Assembly (NCBI GenBank): GCA_008012115.1
Contig: SSEB01000010.1
Span: 111,407-175,406 of the forward strand
Direction: 5' to 3'
Origin: Nevskiaceae bacterium
GTDB lineage: Bacteria; Pseudomonadota; Gammaproteobacteria; Nevskiales; Nevskiaceae
Length of the DNA: 64,000 nt
In this document: positions 8,992-19,035 of the stretch, in pieces
Position numbering within the stretch: the stretch's first letter is position 1
Layout of the letters: each line of letters starts with the position of its first letter
The notes under the pieces: model-generated
What the model saw: the letters and a program-made list of their open reading frames with translations, nothing else
Database searches by the model: none
Told to the model about the DNA's origin: nothing
Position numbers and translations under genes: made by a program

Positions 8992-9609
8992 TCAGACAGC
9001 GTGCGGTCGTGCCAGCAGGCGTTCGAGTTGCGCCCGCGTCTGCGGCCACGCCTCCCGAACGATGCTGAAGTAGACGGAGTGCCGCAGGCGACCACCCTGC
9101 ACCACCATGTGATTGCGGAAGATGCCTTCCTGCACCGCACCGATCCGCGCCAGCGCCGCGCGCGAGGCCTGGTTGAGCGAATCGGTCTTGAACTCGACGC
9201 GGTTGAGCGCCAGCACTTCAAAGCCGTGACGCAGCAGCAGCAGCTTGCACTCGGTGTTGACCGGCGTGCGCTGCGCCTCCGGCGCGTACCAGGTCCAGCC
9301 GATCTCGGCGCGTCGGTGCGTCGTCTCGATGGCGCAGAATCGCGTGCTGCCGACGACGCGTCCGTCGTGATGCCGGCGCACTGCGAACGGCAGCGCGCGG
9401 GCGTGCCGCTGATCGTCCAGGGCCTGCATGACAAATCCGCGCATCGCCGCCGGGCCGGCGTAGTCCTGCGGAAACCAGCGGAAGATGGCCGGGTCGGCGC
9501 CCGCCCGGCACAGCTCGTCGAGATGCGCTTCCGCCAGGGGCTCCAGCGTGACGTGATGACCCCGCAGGACGGTGGGCAGAAACGCCGGAATGCTGTGTTC
9601 GCCCGCCAT
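8992..9609 (-). CDS. GNAT-family N-acetyltransferase (RimJ/RimL-like)
   Basis: A 205-residue cytosolic acetyltransferase. The pattern GHHVTLEPLAEAHLDEL at the N-terminus, then VVGSTRFCAIETTHRRAEIG, a central ...RTPVNTECKLLLLRHGFE and NRVEFKTDSLNQASRAALARIG match proteins that acetylate N-termini or small amines. It lies between hom (29 bases) and thrC (34 bases), so it is carried in the threonine operon, but the target is unknown. The position may be coincidental co-transcription. Confidence 0.85.
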   Translation of the reverse strand: MAGEHSIPAFLPTVLRGHHVTLEPLAEAHLDELCRAGADPAIFRWFPQDYAGPAAMRGFVMQALDDQRHARALPFAVRRHHDGRVVGSTRFCAIETTHRRAEIGWTWYAPEAQRTPVNTECKLLLLRHGFEVLALNRVEFKTDSLNQASRAALARIGAVQEGIFRNHMVVQGGRLRHSVYFSIVREAWPQTRAQLERLLARPHAV

Positions 9610-9638
9610 GTCGATGCCGTCCGAATCCGCGCGCGGAC

Positions 9639-10946
9639 TCAGTCGTTGAAATGCTCCACACGGAAACGCGACGCGCCCGCGCGCACAAACGGCAGCTTCT
9701 GCATCTCCGCCAGCGCGGCATTGAAGCGCTGCTCCGCGACGACCGAGGTGATGATCGCCAGCGTCGCGTCCTCTTCTTCACGCGGTTCGCGCTGCAGGAT
9801 CGCCTCGACGCTGATGTCGTGCGCCGCCAGGATGGCCGTGATGCGCGACAGCACGCCAGGCTCGTCGGCGACGCGCAGGCGCAGGTAGTGCGCGCTCTGC
9901 ACGTCGGCGATGGGCAGCAGCGGCAGTTCCTGCACCGCCTCCGGCTGGAACGCCAGCGCCGGCACGAAATGCCGCGCCGGCGCGCTGAGCAGTCGCGCGG
10001 TATCGACCAGGTCCGCGACCACCGCCGAGGCGGTGGCATCGCCGCCGGCGCCGCGGCCGTAGAACCCGACCTGCCCGACCGCGTTGCCCTTGAGCAGCAC
10101 GGAGTTCAGCACGCCGTCAACCTTGGCCAGCAGGCGATTTTCCGGAATGAAGGTGGGCTGCACCCGCAGTTCCACGCCTTGTTCGCCGCGCTTGGCGATG
10201 CCCAGATGCTTGATGCGATAGCCCAGCGCCTGTGCGATGGCGATGTCTTGCGGCGTGACCTTGGTGATGCCCTGGATGTTGACGCCGGCAAAAGACAGCG
10301 GCATGCCGAAGGCGATCGCCGCCAGAATCGTCAGCTTGTGTGCGGCATCGATGCCCTCGACATCGAAGGTCGGATCGGCCTCGGCGTAGCCGAGCTTCTG
10401 CGCCTGCTTCAGCGCCTGGGCGAAACTTTCGCCCTTCTCGGTCATCTGCGTCAGGATGTAGTTGCTGGTGCCGTTGATGATGCCGGCAAGACTTTCGATG
10501 CGGTTGCCGGCCAGACCTTCGCGGATCGCCTTGATCACCGGGATACCGCCAGCCACTGCCGCCTCGAAAGCCACCATCACACCCTTGTCGCGCGCAGCGG
10601 CAAAGATCGTGTTGCCGTCTTCGGCCAGCAACGACTTGTTGGCGGTGACGACATGCTTGCCACGGGCGACGGCCGCAAGGATCACGTCGCGCGCAACATC
10701 CTTGCCGCCGATCAGTTCCACCACCACGTCGACATCGACGTCCCGCGCGATGGTCATGGGATCGCTGACCACCGTGACACCGTCGAGATTGCAGTCGCGC
10801 TTGCGCGTCAAATCACGTGCCGAGGCGTGAGTCACCGCCACCGGCTGGCCGACGCGACGCGCGATCTCTGCGGCGTTGTTCTTCAGCAGGCGGACAACGC
10901 CCTGCCCGACCGTGCCCAGGCCGATCAGCCCCACCCGGATGGTCAT
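9639..10946 (-). CDS. hom: Homoserine dehydrogenase with C-terminal ACT domain
   Basis: Reduces aspartate semialdehyde to homoserine, the branch point for threonine and methionine. The 435-residue protein has the NAD(P)-binding start [17 protein letters not shown], the catalytic-domain signatures [31 protein letters not shown] and [13 protein letters not shown], and a C-terminal ACT-type regulatory domain ([20 protein letters not shown]), suggesting threonine feedback. It is a monofunctional enzyme without the aspartokinase fusion of E. coli ThrA. ATG overlaps the alaC stop as ATGA, indicating translational coupling. Confidence 0.96.
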   Translation of the reverse strand: MTIRVGLIGLGTVGQGVVRLLKNNAAEIARRVGQPVAVTHASARDLTRKRDCNLDGVTVVSDPMTIARDVDVDVVVELIGGKDVARDVILAAVARGKHVVTANKSLLAEDGNTIFAAARDKGVMVAFEAAVAGGIPVIKAIREGLAGNRIESLAGIINGTSNYILTQMTEKGESFAQALKQAQKLGYAEADPTFDVEGIDAAHKLTILAAIAFGMPLSFAGVNIQGITKVTPQDIAIAQALGYRIKHLGIAKRGEQGVELRVQPTFIPENRLLAKVDGVLNSVLLKGNAVGQVGFYGRGAGGDATASAVVADLVDTARLLSAPARHFVPALAFQPEAVQELPLLPIADVQSAHYLRLRVADEPGVLSRITAILAAHDISVEAILQREPREEEDATLAIITSVVAEQRFNAALAEMQKLPFVRAGASRFRVEHFND

Positions 10947-12133
10947 ACCTTCGGATCCTTCAAAAGCTTCTTGATGCCGCGCATGGCCTGGCGCGTGCGG
11001 TGTTCGTTCTCGATCAGCGCGAAGCGCACATGGTCATCGCCGTACTCGCCGAAGCCAATACCCGGCGACACCGCCACCTTGGCCTCGTTCATCATCAGCT
11101 TGGAAAACTCGAGGCTGCCCATCTGCGCGTACGGCTCGGGAATCTTGGCCCAGACGAACATGCTGGCCTTGGGCTTCTCGACCATCCAGCCGGCGGCGTG
11201 CAGACCTTCGACCATGACGTCGCGGCGATCCTGGTACATCTGCGCGATTTCGCGCACGCAGTCCTGCGGGCCCTCCAGCGCCGCGATCGACGCCACCTGT
11301 ACCGGCGTGAAGGTGCCGTAGTCGAGGTAGCTCTTCATGCGCGACAGCGCGTAGCAAAGCTCCTTGTTGCCGACCATGAAACCGGTGCGCCAGCCCGGCA
11401 TGTTGTAGGACTTGGACAGCGTGAAGAATTCGACGCCGATATCCTTGGCGCCCGGCACCTGCAGGAACGACGGCGCCTTCCAGCCGTCGAACACGATGTC
11501 GGCGTAGGCGATGTCGTGAATCACCCAGAAGTCGTATTCCTTGGCCATCGCCACCACGCGCTCGAAGAAATCGAGCTCGACGCACTGCGCGGTCGGGTTG
11601 CCGGGGAAGTTCAGGATCAGGAACTTCGGACGCGGCCAGCATTCCTTGACCGCCTTCTCCAGCTCGGCGAAGAAATCGGTGCCCGGCGTCAGGCGCACGT
11701 GGCGCACGTCGGCGCCGGCGATCACCGCGCCGTACGGATGGATCGGATAGGCCGGATTGGGCACCATCACCACGTCGCCCTTGTCGAGCGTGGCCAGCAT
11801 CAGGTGCGCGAGGCCTTCCTTGGAGCCGATGGTGGCAATGGCTTCGGTCTCGGGATCGAGATCCACATCGAAGCGCGTCTTGTACCAGCGCGTGATGGCG
11901 CGGCGCAGGCGCGGAATGCCCTTGGACACCGAGTAACGGAACACTGCCGGATCGTCGCGCTGTACGACTTCGACCAGCTTGTCGACGATATGCCGTGGCG
12001 TCGCCTGATCGGGATTGCCCATCGAGAAATCGATCACATCCTCGCCGCGAGCTCGTGCTGCCTTCTTCAATTCGCCGATGACGTTGAAGACATAAGGAGG
12101 CAGGCGCTGGATGCGCGGGAAGACAGCTTTCAC
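10943..12133 (-). CDS. alaC: Pyridoxal-dependent aminotransferase, AlaC type (glutamate-pyruvate)
   Basis: Class I/II aminotransferase expected to interconvert pyruvate/glutamate and alanine/2-oxoglutarate. The product is 396 residues from GTG 12133, chosen because a GAGAG ribosome-binding sequence lies just upstream and the N-terminus [20 protein letters not shown] then aligns with Ala[26 protein letters not shown] and the PLP lysine in [14 protein letters not shown] are visible. It is the first gene of the alaC-hom-GNAT-thrC set, with a recognisable promoter 35 bases upstream. In related bacteria the same enzyme type is often annotated near hom/thrC. Confidence 0.92.
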   Translation of the reverse strand: MKAVFPRIQRLPPYVFNVIGELKKAARARGEDVIDFSMGNPDQATPRHIVDKLVEVVQRDDPAVFRYSVSKGIPRLRRAITRWYKTRFDVDLDPETEAIATIGSKEGLAHLMLATLDKGDVVMVPNPAYPIHPYGAVIAGADVRHVRLTPGTDFFAELEKAVKECWPRPKFLILNFPGNPTAQCVELDFFERVVAMAKEYDFWVIHDIAYADIVFDGWKAPSFLQVPGAKDIGVEFFTLSKSYNMPGWRTGFMVGNKELCYALSRMKSYLDYGTFTPVQVASIAALEGPQDCVREIAQMYQDRRDVMVEGLHAAGWMVEKPKASMFVWAKIPEPYAQMGSLEFSKLMMNEAKVAVSPGIGFGEYGDDHVRFALIENEHRTRQAMRGIKKLLKDPKV

Positions 12134-12167
12134 GGGACTCTCGATTTTGGGTGGAAAAAGGGGCGGT

Positions 12168-12196
12168 ATTATCAATTCCACCCTGCGAGATTGCAA
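12168..12196 (-). promoter_or_regulatory. Sigma-70-type promoter for the alaC-hom-thrC operon
   Basis: On the - strand TTGCAA (12191-12196) and GATAAT (12168-12173) are separated by exactly 17 bp. The predicted start of transcription lies near 12161, about 28 bases before the alaC GTG. The -35 box directly adjoins the nlpD terminator. Confidence 0.6.
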
Positions 12197-12224
12197 AAAA
12201 CCCCGAGCGCTGCCAGGGGTTTAT
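12195..12224 (-). terminator. Rho-independent terminator after nlpD
   Basis: The - strand reads AACCCC, an 11-12-nt loop with a small AGCGCT palindrome, then GGGGTTTTTT. The stem overlaps the nlpD stop codon. This separates nlpD from the alaC promoter immediately downstream. Confidence 0.65.
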
Positions 12225-13054
12225 TTGGCGCCCGGCGTGGTCTCGCGTTTGGGCAGGAAGCGCATTGGGTCCACCGGTTGTCCGCGCTCGCGGATTTCGA
12301 AGTGCAGGAACGGCTTGTTCTCCGGCCCCAGTCCCAGCTCTGCGATCGGTTGTCCGGCAGTCACGACATCGCCTTCCTTGACGTTGCGCCGCCGGTTGTA
12401 ACCATAAGCGGACAAGTAGGCATCGTTATGCTTGATGATGATCAGTTCGCCATAACCTTTGAGCGCATTGCCGCTGTACACCACGCGGCCCGGCGCCGCT
12501 GCGAACACCGGTTGCCCGAGGTTGCCGCCGAAATCCAGCCCTTTGAAACCATCCTTGGGTGCGTAGGTGCGCAGAATGGTACCGGTGGTTGGCCACAGCC
12601 ACTCGAAGCCCTGGGGCGCGTCGCCGGGCCCCGCCTGGGCGGTCGGCGCCTCGTCGGCGGACACGGGTACGGGCGCCGGCTCCTCCCGCTTGACCACCGT
12701 GGTCACCGCCTCGGCCGGCGGCTTGATCGCGCCACCCGCCGTCGGTGGACGCAGACGCAGCATCTGTCCCGGATTGATGCGGTAATCGCGGCCGATGTCG
12801 TTCCAGCGGGCCAGTTCTCGGTAGTCCACTTGGTTGCGGAAGGCGATGGAATACAGGGTGTCGCCTGCGCGGACGCGGTACTCGTCGCCCTCCGGCAAGG
12901 GAGTGCGCGCGGGCTCGCTGGCCGCTGGCTTGACCTTGTGGCTATGCGTCGCGGGTCGCGATGCCGCCGGGGCATCCCAGTGCAGCAGGCCGGAGCAGCC
13001 GCTCAGCATCGGAATCATCGCCGCAATGATCAGCCCTGCGGTGCGGCGGCGCAT
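12221..13054 (-). CDS. nlpD: Murein hydrolase activator lipoprotein NlpD
   Basis: Outer-membrane lipoprotein that activates amidases for septal peptidoglycan splitting. The 277-residue product starts at ATG 13054, giving a signal peptide with lipobox LSGC. LysM follows (EYRVRAGDTLYSIAF...INPGQMLRLRPP), then a Pro/Ala linker and a C-terminal LytM/M23 domain. The M23 metal ligands are degenerate (GLDFGG where active enzymes have H...D; HFEIR instead of HxH), as in other NlpD proteins, so it should be an activator and not a hydrolase. It follows pcm by 4 bases. The rpoS gene that normally follows nlpD is absent here. Confidence 0.93.
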   Translation of the reverse strand: MRRRTAGLIIAAMIPMLSGCSGLLHWDAPAASRPATHSHKVKPAASEPARTPLPEGDEYRVRAGDTLYSIAFRNQVDYRELARWNDIGRDYRINPGQMLRLRPPTAGGAIKPPAEAVTTVVKREEPAPVPVSADEAPTAQAGPGDAPQGFEWLWPTTGTILRTYAPKDGFKGLDFGGNLGQPVFAAAPGRVVYSGNALKGYGELIIIKHNDAYLSAYGYNRRRNVKEGDVVTAGQPIAELGLGPENKPFLHFEIRERGQPVDPMRFLPKRETTPGAK

Positions 13055-13058
13055 GAGG

Positions 13059-13739
13059 TCAGGCCTTGCCCGCCAGCAGCGGCACAAAACTTACGGCAGC
13101 GAGATCCCTCTGGCTAAACCCGCGGCTGTTGCGCTCGATGACGCGCAGCGCTTGGCGCCCCTGCGGGCCCACAGGGATCACCAGCCGGCCGCCGACGGCG
13201 AGTTGTTCGGTCAGCGCCGGCGGCACCCCCTCGGCACCGGCGGTGACGATGATGCCGTCGTAGGGCGCGTAGGGCAGCCAGCCATTCATGCCATCGGCAT
13301 AGCCGAAGTGAATGTTGCGGTAACCCAGATGGGCCAGCCGCTTGCGGGCGAGCTCGGTCAGCGGCTTGATCCGCTCCACCGTGAACACGGTCCCGACCAA
13401 CTCGGCCAGCACGGCCGTCTGATAGCCGCTGCCGGTGCCCACCTCCAGCACGCGCGGCAACTTGCCGCGATGGCCATCGATGAGCGCCTGGGTCATCAGC
13501 GCGACCACTGCGGGCTGCGAAATGGTCTGGGCGTGCCCGATCGGCAGGGCCGAATTCTCGTAGGCCCGCTCTTTCAACGCCTCGTCGACGAACTCGTGTC
13601 GCGGCAGTTTCTCGATGGTGGCCAGCACACGCTCGTCGCGTATGCCTTCGGCACGCAGGCGGTCGATCAGGCCGGCACGACGATTGTTGGCAAGATAGGC
13701 GTGGCCGCGCGGATGCTGAGGCTTGGTCATGACGCTCAT
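13059..13739 (-). CDS. pcm: Protein-L-isoaspartate O-methyltransferase
   Basis: SAM-dependent repair enzyme methylating isoaspartyl residues in damaged proteins. The product is 226 residues from ATG 13739, whose first bases form an ATGA overlap with the surE stop. The family core is plain: [19 protein letters not shown] for SAM binding, [10 protein letters not shown], and [18 protein letters not shown] near the C-terminus. Surrounding genes surE and nlpD support the call and imply one mRNA. Confidence 0.96.
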   Translation of the reverse strand: MSVMTKPQHPRGHAYLANNRRAGLIDRLRAEGIRDERVLATIEKLPRHEFVDEALKERAYENSALPIGHAQTISQPAVVALMTQALIDGHRGKLPRVLEVGTGSGYQTAVLAELVGTVFTVERIKPLTELARKRLAHLGYRNIHFGYADGMNGWLPYAPYDGIIVTAGAEGVPPALTEQLAVGGRLVIPVGPQGRQALRVIERNSRGFSQRDLAAVSFVPLLAGKA

Positions 13740-14482
13740 AGACCGCGTGCCCAGCCCTGAAGCCGGTCCATGGCGGCATAACGGGTCAGGTCCACCAATA
13801 GCGGCGTCAAGGCCACGCGCCGGTTGGCGACGGCGTGGAAATCCGTCCCCTCGCCGCAATCCGCCTCGCCACCGGCGGCGCCGATCCAGTAAATCGGGCG
13901 ACCGCGTGGATCGCGCGAGGGGATCACTTCTTCCGCGCGATGGCGGTTGCCCAGGCGGGTCACCTCAAAGCCCTGCAGATCATCCCAGGGCACGTCGGGC
14001 ACATTGACGTTGAGAATGGTATCGCCCGGCAACGGGTCCCGTTCCAGTTGCTGGATCAGCCGCACGACGACGCGCGCTGCGGTTTCATAGTGCCTGGGCG
14101 CCGCGGCGACACTGGAGACGGCGATCGCCGGGAAACCCAAATGGCGCCCCTCCATGGCCGCCGCCACCGTTCCCGAGTACAGCGTGTCATCGCCCAGGTT
14201 CGCGCCGGCGTTGATGCCGGAGACCACCATCTCCGGCGGTTGATCGAGCAGCGCATTGAGCGCCAGATGCACGCAATCAGTCGGCGTGCCGTCGACGCTG
14301 GTGACACCATCGCCATGCTGCTGTGCCCGCAGGGGATGCAGCAGGGTCAGCGAATTGCTGGCACCGCTGCGATTGCGGTCCGGCGCCACAACCGTCACCT
14401 CGTGGTGGGCGCGCAGGTGATCGCGCAGGCAGCACAGGCCAGGGGCCATGTAGCCGTCGTCATTGGAAAGCAGGATGCGCAT
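13736..14482 (-). CDS. surE: 5'/3'-nucleotidase SurE
   Basis: Metal-dependent nucleoside-monophosphate phosphatase, survival protein E. The 248-residue sequence begins [16 protein letters not shown], carrying the DD metal-binding pair, followed by [28 protein letters not shown] and [25 protein letters not shown], all diagnostic. First gene of the surE-pcm-nlpD operon. It is divergent from the smr gene, with a 248-base gap holding a degraded repeat element (copy 3). Confidence 0.97.
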   Translation of the reverse strand: MRILLSNDDGYMAPGLCCLRDHLRAHHEVTVVAPDRNRSGASNSLTLLHPLRAQQHGDGVTSVDGTPTDCVHLALNALLDQPPEMVVSGINAGANLGDDTLYSGTVAAAMEGRHLGFPAIAVSSVAAAPRHYETAARVVVRLIQQLERDPLPGDTILNVNVPDVPWDDLQGFEVTRLGNRHRAEEVIPSRDPRGRPIYWIGAAGGEADCGEGTDFHAVANRRVALTPLLVDLTRYAAMDRLQGWARGL

Positions 14483-14596
14483 AGCAGGCGATGGAGAAAA
14501 AGCGCGTCAGTTTAAGGGGGCCGGCATCCAAATGTCTTGGCTCTCGTACCGCTTGGCGCCATCATGCGCGTGGCTCGCTTCTCGGCATCTGAGGCG

Positions 14597-14709
14597 ACCA
14601 CCCGCTCCGCGGCCCGAGCCAGGATGGGAGTTATGAATTGTCTGCTTGTGAAATTATATTGGAATATTTACTAACATCAATTGCGAGAGCGATCGCTGTC
14701 GTTTCCGCG
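14597..14709. repeat. AT-core palindromic element, copy 3 (one terminus lost)
   Basis: Left terminus ACCACCCGCT (14597-14606), a 23-bp arm, and a 46-bp AT-rich core 14630-14675 beginning GTTAT and ending CTAAC. At the expected right terminus (about 14700-14709) there is no AGCGGGTGGC. This is the only copy between two gene starts (surE and the smr gene), and the only one with a missing end. Confidence 0.7.
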
Positions 14710-14730
14710 CGTTGACGCAGGGCCCCGACG

Positions 14731-15273
14731 ATGAGTGCCGATCCAGATGCGGATGAAGAGGCGCGGCTATTTCGCGAGGCGATGAGGGACGTCGCCCGGA
14801 AAAGCACTTCGAACCGTCGCACGGAAACCAAGCGCCCGCCCGCCCCCATACCCTTACAGAGAGAAGCGGACGAGCGCGCGGTATTGCGTGAAATGCTGGC
14901 CGGCTCGGAGATTGAGACGCTGGAGAGCGGCGATACGCTCAGCTACCGGGCGCCCGGCGTCCAGGATGGCGTGCTCCGCAAGCTTCGCCGCGGACAGTTT
15001 CATGTTCAGAAGGAACTCGATCTGCACGGTCTCAGCCGGAGCAAGGCGCAGGAAGCCGTGATGCGATTTCTCGCCTATTGCCAAGATCAGCAGCTACGCT
15101 GCGTCCGGATCATTCACGGTAAAGGCCACGGCTCGCCGAACAGCGGCCCTGTGCTGAAAGCCGCTCTGGACAGCTGGCTGCGACGGCGCAAGGACGTTGC
15201 CGCATATTGCTCTGCGCGCGCCGTCGACGGCGGTACCGGCGCGGTCTACGTGCTGCTGCGACAACCGCGATAG
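14731..15273 (+). CDS. Smr-domain endonuclease-like protein
   Basis: A 180-residue protein whose C-terminal half is an Smr (small MutS-related) domain: ELDLHGLSRSKAQEAVMRFL, the IIHGKGHGSPNSGPVLKAAL core and a final GGTGAVYVLLR strand. The N-terminal 80 residues are charged and probably flexible (SADPDADEEARLFREAMRD). Smr domains nick DNA or cleave RNA at stalled ribosomes (SmrA/SmrB); which class this belongs to cannot be decided here. The start ATG 14731 lies about 55 bases beyond the AT core of element copy 3, so its promoter may derive from the element flank. Confidence 0.88.
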   Translation: MSADPDADEEARLFREAMRDVARKSTSNRRTETKRPPAPIPLQREADERAVLREMLAGSEIETLESGDTLSYRAPGVQDGVLRKLRRGQFHVQKELDLHGLSRSKAQEAVMRFLAYCQDQQLRCVRIIHGKGHGSPNSGPVLKAALDSWLRRRKDVAAYCSARAVDGGTGAVYVLLRQPR

Positions 15274-15306
15274 ACCTCTTCGAGACCGCTAGAAACCAAC
15301 GGGCGG

Positions 15307-15453
15307 TCAGCCATAGCGACGCAAACGCAGCAGCCAGTTGCGCAGCTTCTGCTGCCAGCTGCCGCGCCGGAACGCGTCATCGATCTTCTTCAAGACCTCG
15401 GGCAGTTCCAGCGCCTCAAACTCCGGACCCAAATCCTGCTGCAGGGGTGCCAT
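15307..15453 (-). CDS. Small basic protein of 48 residues, unknown function
   Basis: A 48-codon reading frame that begins with ATG 15453, four bases after a strong GGAGG ribosome-binding site. The product starts MAPLQQDLGPEFEALELPEV and continues into a Lys/Arg/Trp-rich amphipathic C-terminal half (QQKLRNWLLRLRRYG). There is no signal peptide and no family I recognise. Upstream on the same strand are a TACAAT -10 box and a 20-bp TetR-like palindrome. Gene-like because of the perfect Shine-Dalgarno sequence and the separate regulatory region; its expression is not proven. Confidence 0.55.
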   Translation of the reverse strand: MAPLQQDLGPEFEALELPEVLKKIDDAFRRGSWQQKLRNWLLRLRRYG

Positions 15454-15485
15454 AACGCCTCCACACCACCGTCAAACGTGTCAGG

Positions 15486-15509
15486 ATTGTACTTACCATT
15501 TAGTAAGTA
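15486..15509 (-). promoter_or_regulatory. Putative TetR-type operator over the promoter of the small gene
   Basis: TACTTACCATTTAGTAAGTA at 15490-15509 is a perfect inverted repeat with 7-bp arms and a 6-bp spacer. It abuts the -10-like hexamer TACAAT (- strand, 15486-15491). No good -35 box is present at 16-18 bp. A TetR-family gene lies directly upstream on the same strand, so it is the natural candidate repressor. Confidence 0.55.
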
Positions 15510-15560
15510 TTGATGAGAGAAAATCCCCCACAGTTTCTTATTTATTTGAATTTAATGAAT

Positions 15561-16193
15561 TTATGGTAGAGAGTCCGCACCGGAATGGCATAGCTCAAGT
15601 GCCAACTGCTGCAATACTTGATGGAATCTTTCGGGCCCCGCCATCCTCGCGATTTGTAGGCCGCCCTGCAAAGCGGCGCCAATTTCAACCGCCTTGTGGC
15701 GGGAATCTCCCAGGAACGTCAGGCTGCCCTGCGCACGGCCCAGTTCCAGCGTCTCTACCAGCCACTCGAAGATTTCCCTCATCAACAGCCGGGCCTCGTG
15801 GCGCATTTCCTCCGGGATCGCCTCGAACTCGCTACCTAGCACTCCCCCGGGGCAAATTTTGCATTGGGCTTCAGCGTATTCGACATAGGTCTGAAAATAC
15901 GCGTTGAGCCTGCCCCAGGCGTTTGCCTTGGCTGCGATCTCGTCCGTCCAATCACGGAAGCGCTGACGGTATCGCTGTACCAATGCGACGCCGAGGTCTT
16001 CCTTTGACGGAAAGTGGTAATGAATCGCGGCATTGCGAATGTCGAGCTGGACCGCGATGTGCTGATAGCTGAATGCGTTATAGCCACGCCGCTGCAACAA
16101 GTCTTCGGCAGCGTTGAGGATTTCCTCGCGCGTATCGCGCCCCTGGCGCAAGGCACGCTTGCGTACTACCGTGGGTTTCAGAAGGTCCAGCAT
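15561..16193 (-). CDS. TetR-family transcriptional regulator
   Basis: A 210-residue regulator from ATG 16193. The N-terminal helix-turn-helix is canonical (TREEILNAAEDLLQRRGY, FSYQHIAVQLDIRNAAIHYHF then PSKEDLGVALVQRY). The C-terminal ligand domain contains two cysteines (AQCKICPGG) and is typical of TetR_C family proteins. A TATACT box ends only 6 bases before the ATG, so the mRNA may be leaderless; an in-frame TTG at 16226 overlaps the ispF end and has no ribosome-binding site. It probably controls the 48-residue gene through the adjacent palindrome. AT-rich sequence follows its stop codon. Confidence 0.88.
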   Translation of the reverse strand: MLDLLKPTVVRKRALRQGRDTREEILNAAEDLLQRRGYNAFSYQHIAVQLDIRNAAIHYHFPSKEDLGVALVQRYRQRFRDWTDEIAAKANAWGRLNAYFQTYVEYAEAQCKICPGGVLGSEFEAIPEEMRHEARLLMREIFEWLVETLELGRAQGSLTFLGDSRHKAVEIGAALQGGLQIARMAGPERFHQVLQQLALELCHSGADSLP

Positions 16194-16222
16194 CGCTGGA
16201 GTATAACCAACCCGGCGCGCCT

Positions 16223-16705
16223 TCAACCGCGTGTCAGCAAGACCACCGCATGAGCGGCAATTCCTTCCTTGCGGCCGATATGCCCCATTCCTTCATTGGT
16301 GGTGGCCTTGACGTTGACGCTGGCGGCGTCGACCGCCAGATCCTCGGCCAGCACACTGCGCATGGTCACAACGTGAGGCGCCACCCTGGGCACCTGGGCA
16401 ATCAGGGTAAGGTCGACGTTGCCGACGCGCCATTGCCGCTCGTGTACGCGCCTCACCACCTCGCGCAACAGCTGGCGGCTGTCGATACCCTTGAAGCGCG
16501 GATCGGTATCGGGAAAAAGGTGACCGATATCGCCCTCCCCGAGCGCGCCAAGCAAGGCATCACAAAGCGCATGAATCAGGACGTCACCATCGGAGTGGGC
16601 AATAACCCGGTAGGCGCAGTCGATTCGCACCCCGCCCAGAGCAACCCCATCGCCAGGTTCAATGCGATGGGCATCGAATCCGTGCCCTATCCGGAGATGG
16701 CTCAT
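16223..16705 (-). CDS. ispF: 2-C-methyl-D-erythritol 2,4-cyclodiphosphate synthase
   Basis: MEP-pathway enzyme that cyclises CDP-methylerythritol phosphate, releasing CMP, for isoprenoid precursors. The 160-residue protein carries RIGHGFDAHR (zinc ligands), the signature IAHSDGDVLIHALCDALLGA, and the substrate loop HLFPDTDPRFKG, and ends IGRKEGIAAHAVVLL. The ATG overlaps the ispD stop by 4 bases; it closes the eno-ftsB-ispD-ispF operon. Confidence 0.98.
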   Translation of the reverse strand: MSHLRIGHGFDAHRIEPGDGVALGGVRIDCAYRVIAHSDGDVLIHALCDALLGALGEGDIGHLFPDTDPRFKGIDSRQLLREVVRRVHERQWRVGNVDLTLIAQVPRVAPHVVTMRSVLAEDLAVDAASVNVKATTNEGMGHIGRKEGIAAHAVVLLTRG

Positions 16706-17433
16706 GGCTGTTGCGCCTGCCGCGCCAGCCAGAAATCAGCGACATGCAGATCTTCGGCGTAAGTCACCTTGATATTGCTGTCGCGCCCTCGCACCAGGCG
16801 CGGTTTGTAGCCAGCGCGTTCCATCGCGCTGGCCTCGTCCGTAATTTCCAGTCCGCGCTCAGCGCATTCCTGCAGCGCACCCATCAACAAATCCAGCCTG
16901 AACATCTGTGGAGTCTGCGCTCGCCAAATAAAGGCGCGATCAACGGTGGCAGCGACCTTACCCTGCTTGGATTTTTTCAAGGTATCGGTGACTGGCATGG
17001 CCAGCAAACCGCCATGCTCGTCGTCCGCCTCGTCGCGCAACCGTTCGATGTCGGCCCATTCGACGCAGGGCCTGGCTGCGTCGTGCACCAGAACATACGT
17101 CTCCGGGAATGGGCGGCTCCTTTCGACGACGGCCTGCAGTCCGGCGCGGACAGAGTCAGCGCGGGCCGTACCGCCCGTCGCCGGGATGATCTTGGGATGC
17201 CGCGCCACCGGCAGCCTAGAGAACTCCTGATCATTTTTGGCCAGAACCAACACCACGCCATCGACCCAGTCGCAATCCAGAAACGGCGCAAGGCTCCACT
17301 CCAGGATCGTACGGCCCCTGAGCGGCAAGTACTGTTTGGGCCTGGCCAACCCCATCCTGGAGCCGCCGCCGGCCGCCGGTATGACCGCCCAATATCGGGG
17401 CAATGTCGCGCTCAACGGCAACTCAGGGCTCAA
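16702..17433 (-). CDS. ispD: 2-C-methyl-D-erythritol 4-phosphate cytidylyltransferase
   Basis: MEP-pathway enzyme that transfers CMP from CTP to methylerythritol phosphate. The 243-residue sequence has the nucleotide-binding loop AVIPAAGGGSRMGLARPKQYLPL, the catalytic VLVHDAARPCVEWADI and DRAFIWRAQTPQMFRLDLL region, and the C-terminal NIKVTYAEDL. It overlaps the ftsB stop by 11 bases and the ispF start by 4, so translation is likely coupled. Confidence 0.98.
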   Translation of the reverse strand: MSPELPLSATLPRYWAVIPAAGGGSRMGLARPKQYLPLRGRTILEWSLAPFLDCDWVDGVVLVLAKNDQEFSRLPVARHPKIIPATGGTARADSVRAGLQAVVERSRPFPETYVLVHDAARPCVEWADIERLRDEADDEHGGLLAMPVTDTLKKSKQGKVAATVDRAFIWRAQTPQMFRLDLLMGALQECAERGLEITDEASAMERAGYKPRLVRGRDSNIKVTYAEDLHVADFWLARQAQQP

Positions 17434-17698
17434 CGACCAGGTAAAAGGTCTCGCCTTGGCGGATCATGCCCAGCGATGTCCTGGCCCTTGCCTCGATCGC
17501 CTGCACACCGGAATTCAGATCAGCGACTTCGGCATCCAGCGCGGCATTGCGTACTCTGAGCTTTTCATTCTCCGCGCGCTGGGCATCGACCTGACCGATC
17601 AGCCGATGCGTATCGGCAATACCACCATCGGCGACCCACAGGCGCCATTGCAGCCCCGCGAGCAGCAGCAGCAGCGCCAAGGTCGCCAAGCGTGGCAT
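17423..17698 (-). CDS. ftsB: Cell division protein FtsB
   Basis: A small bitopic divisome protein of 91 residues: a cytosolic stub, one membrane helix (LATLALLLLLAGLQWRLWV), then a heptad coiled coil rich in Glu/Leu/Arg (QVDAQRAENEKLRVRNAALDAEVADL) and a short globular tail GMIRQGETFYLVV. Its site between eno and ispD is the conserved position. It forms the FtsQLB complex at the septum. Confidence 0.95.
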   Translation of the reverse strand: MPRLATLALLLLLAGLQWRLWVADGGIADTHRLIGQVDAQRAENEKLRVRNAALDAEVADLNSGVQAIEARARTSLGMIRQGETFYLVVEP

Positions 17699-17709
17699 GG
17701 GCGCGGATC

Positions 17710-19011
<1,302 letters not shown>

Positions 19012-19035
19012 TCACGCAAAAAAAGCCCGCTCGCC

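Noticed and set aside
12134..12196. In-frame extension of alaC to an upstream start at 12196
   Set aside because: The extra residues lie in the promoter region with -35 and -10 boxes; the GTG at 12133 has a ribosome-binding site and gives the family N-terminus.
15510..15560. AT-rich patch after the TetR gene as another copy of the 114-bp element
   Set aside because: No GCCACCCGCT or AGCGGGTGGC and no GTTAT...ATAAC at the required spacing.
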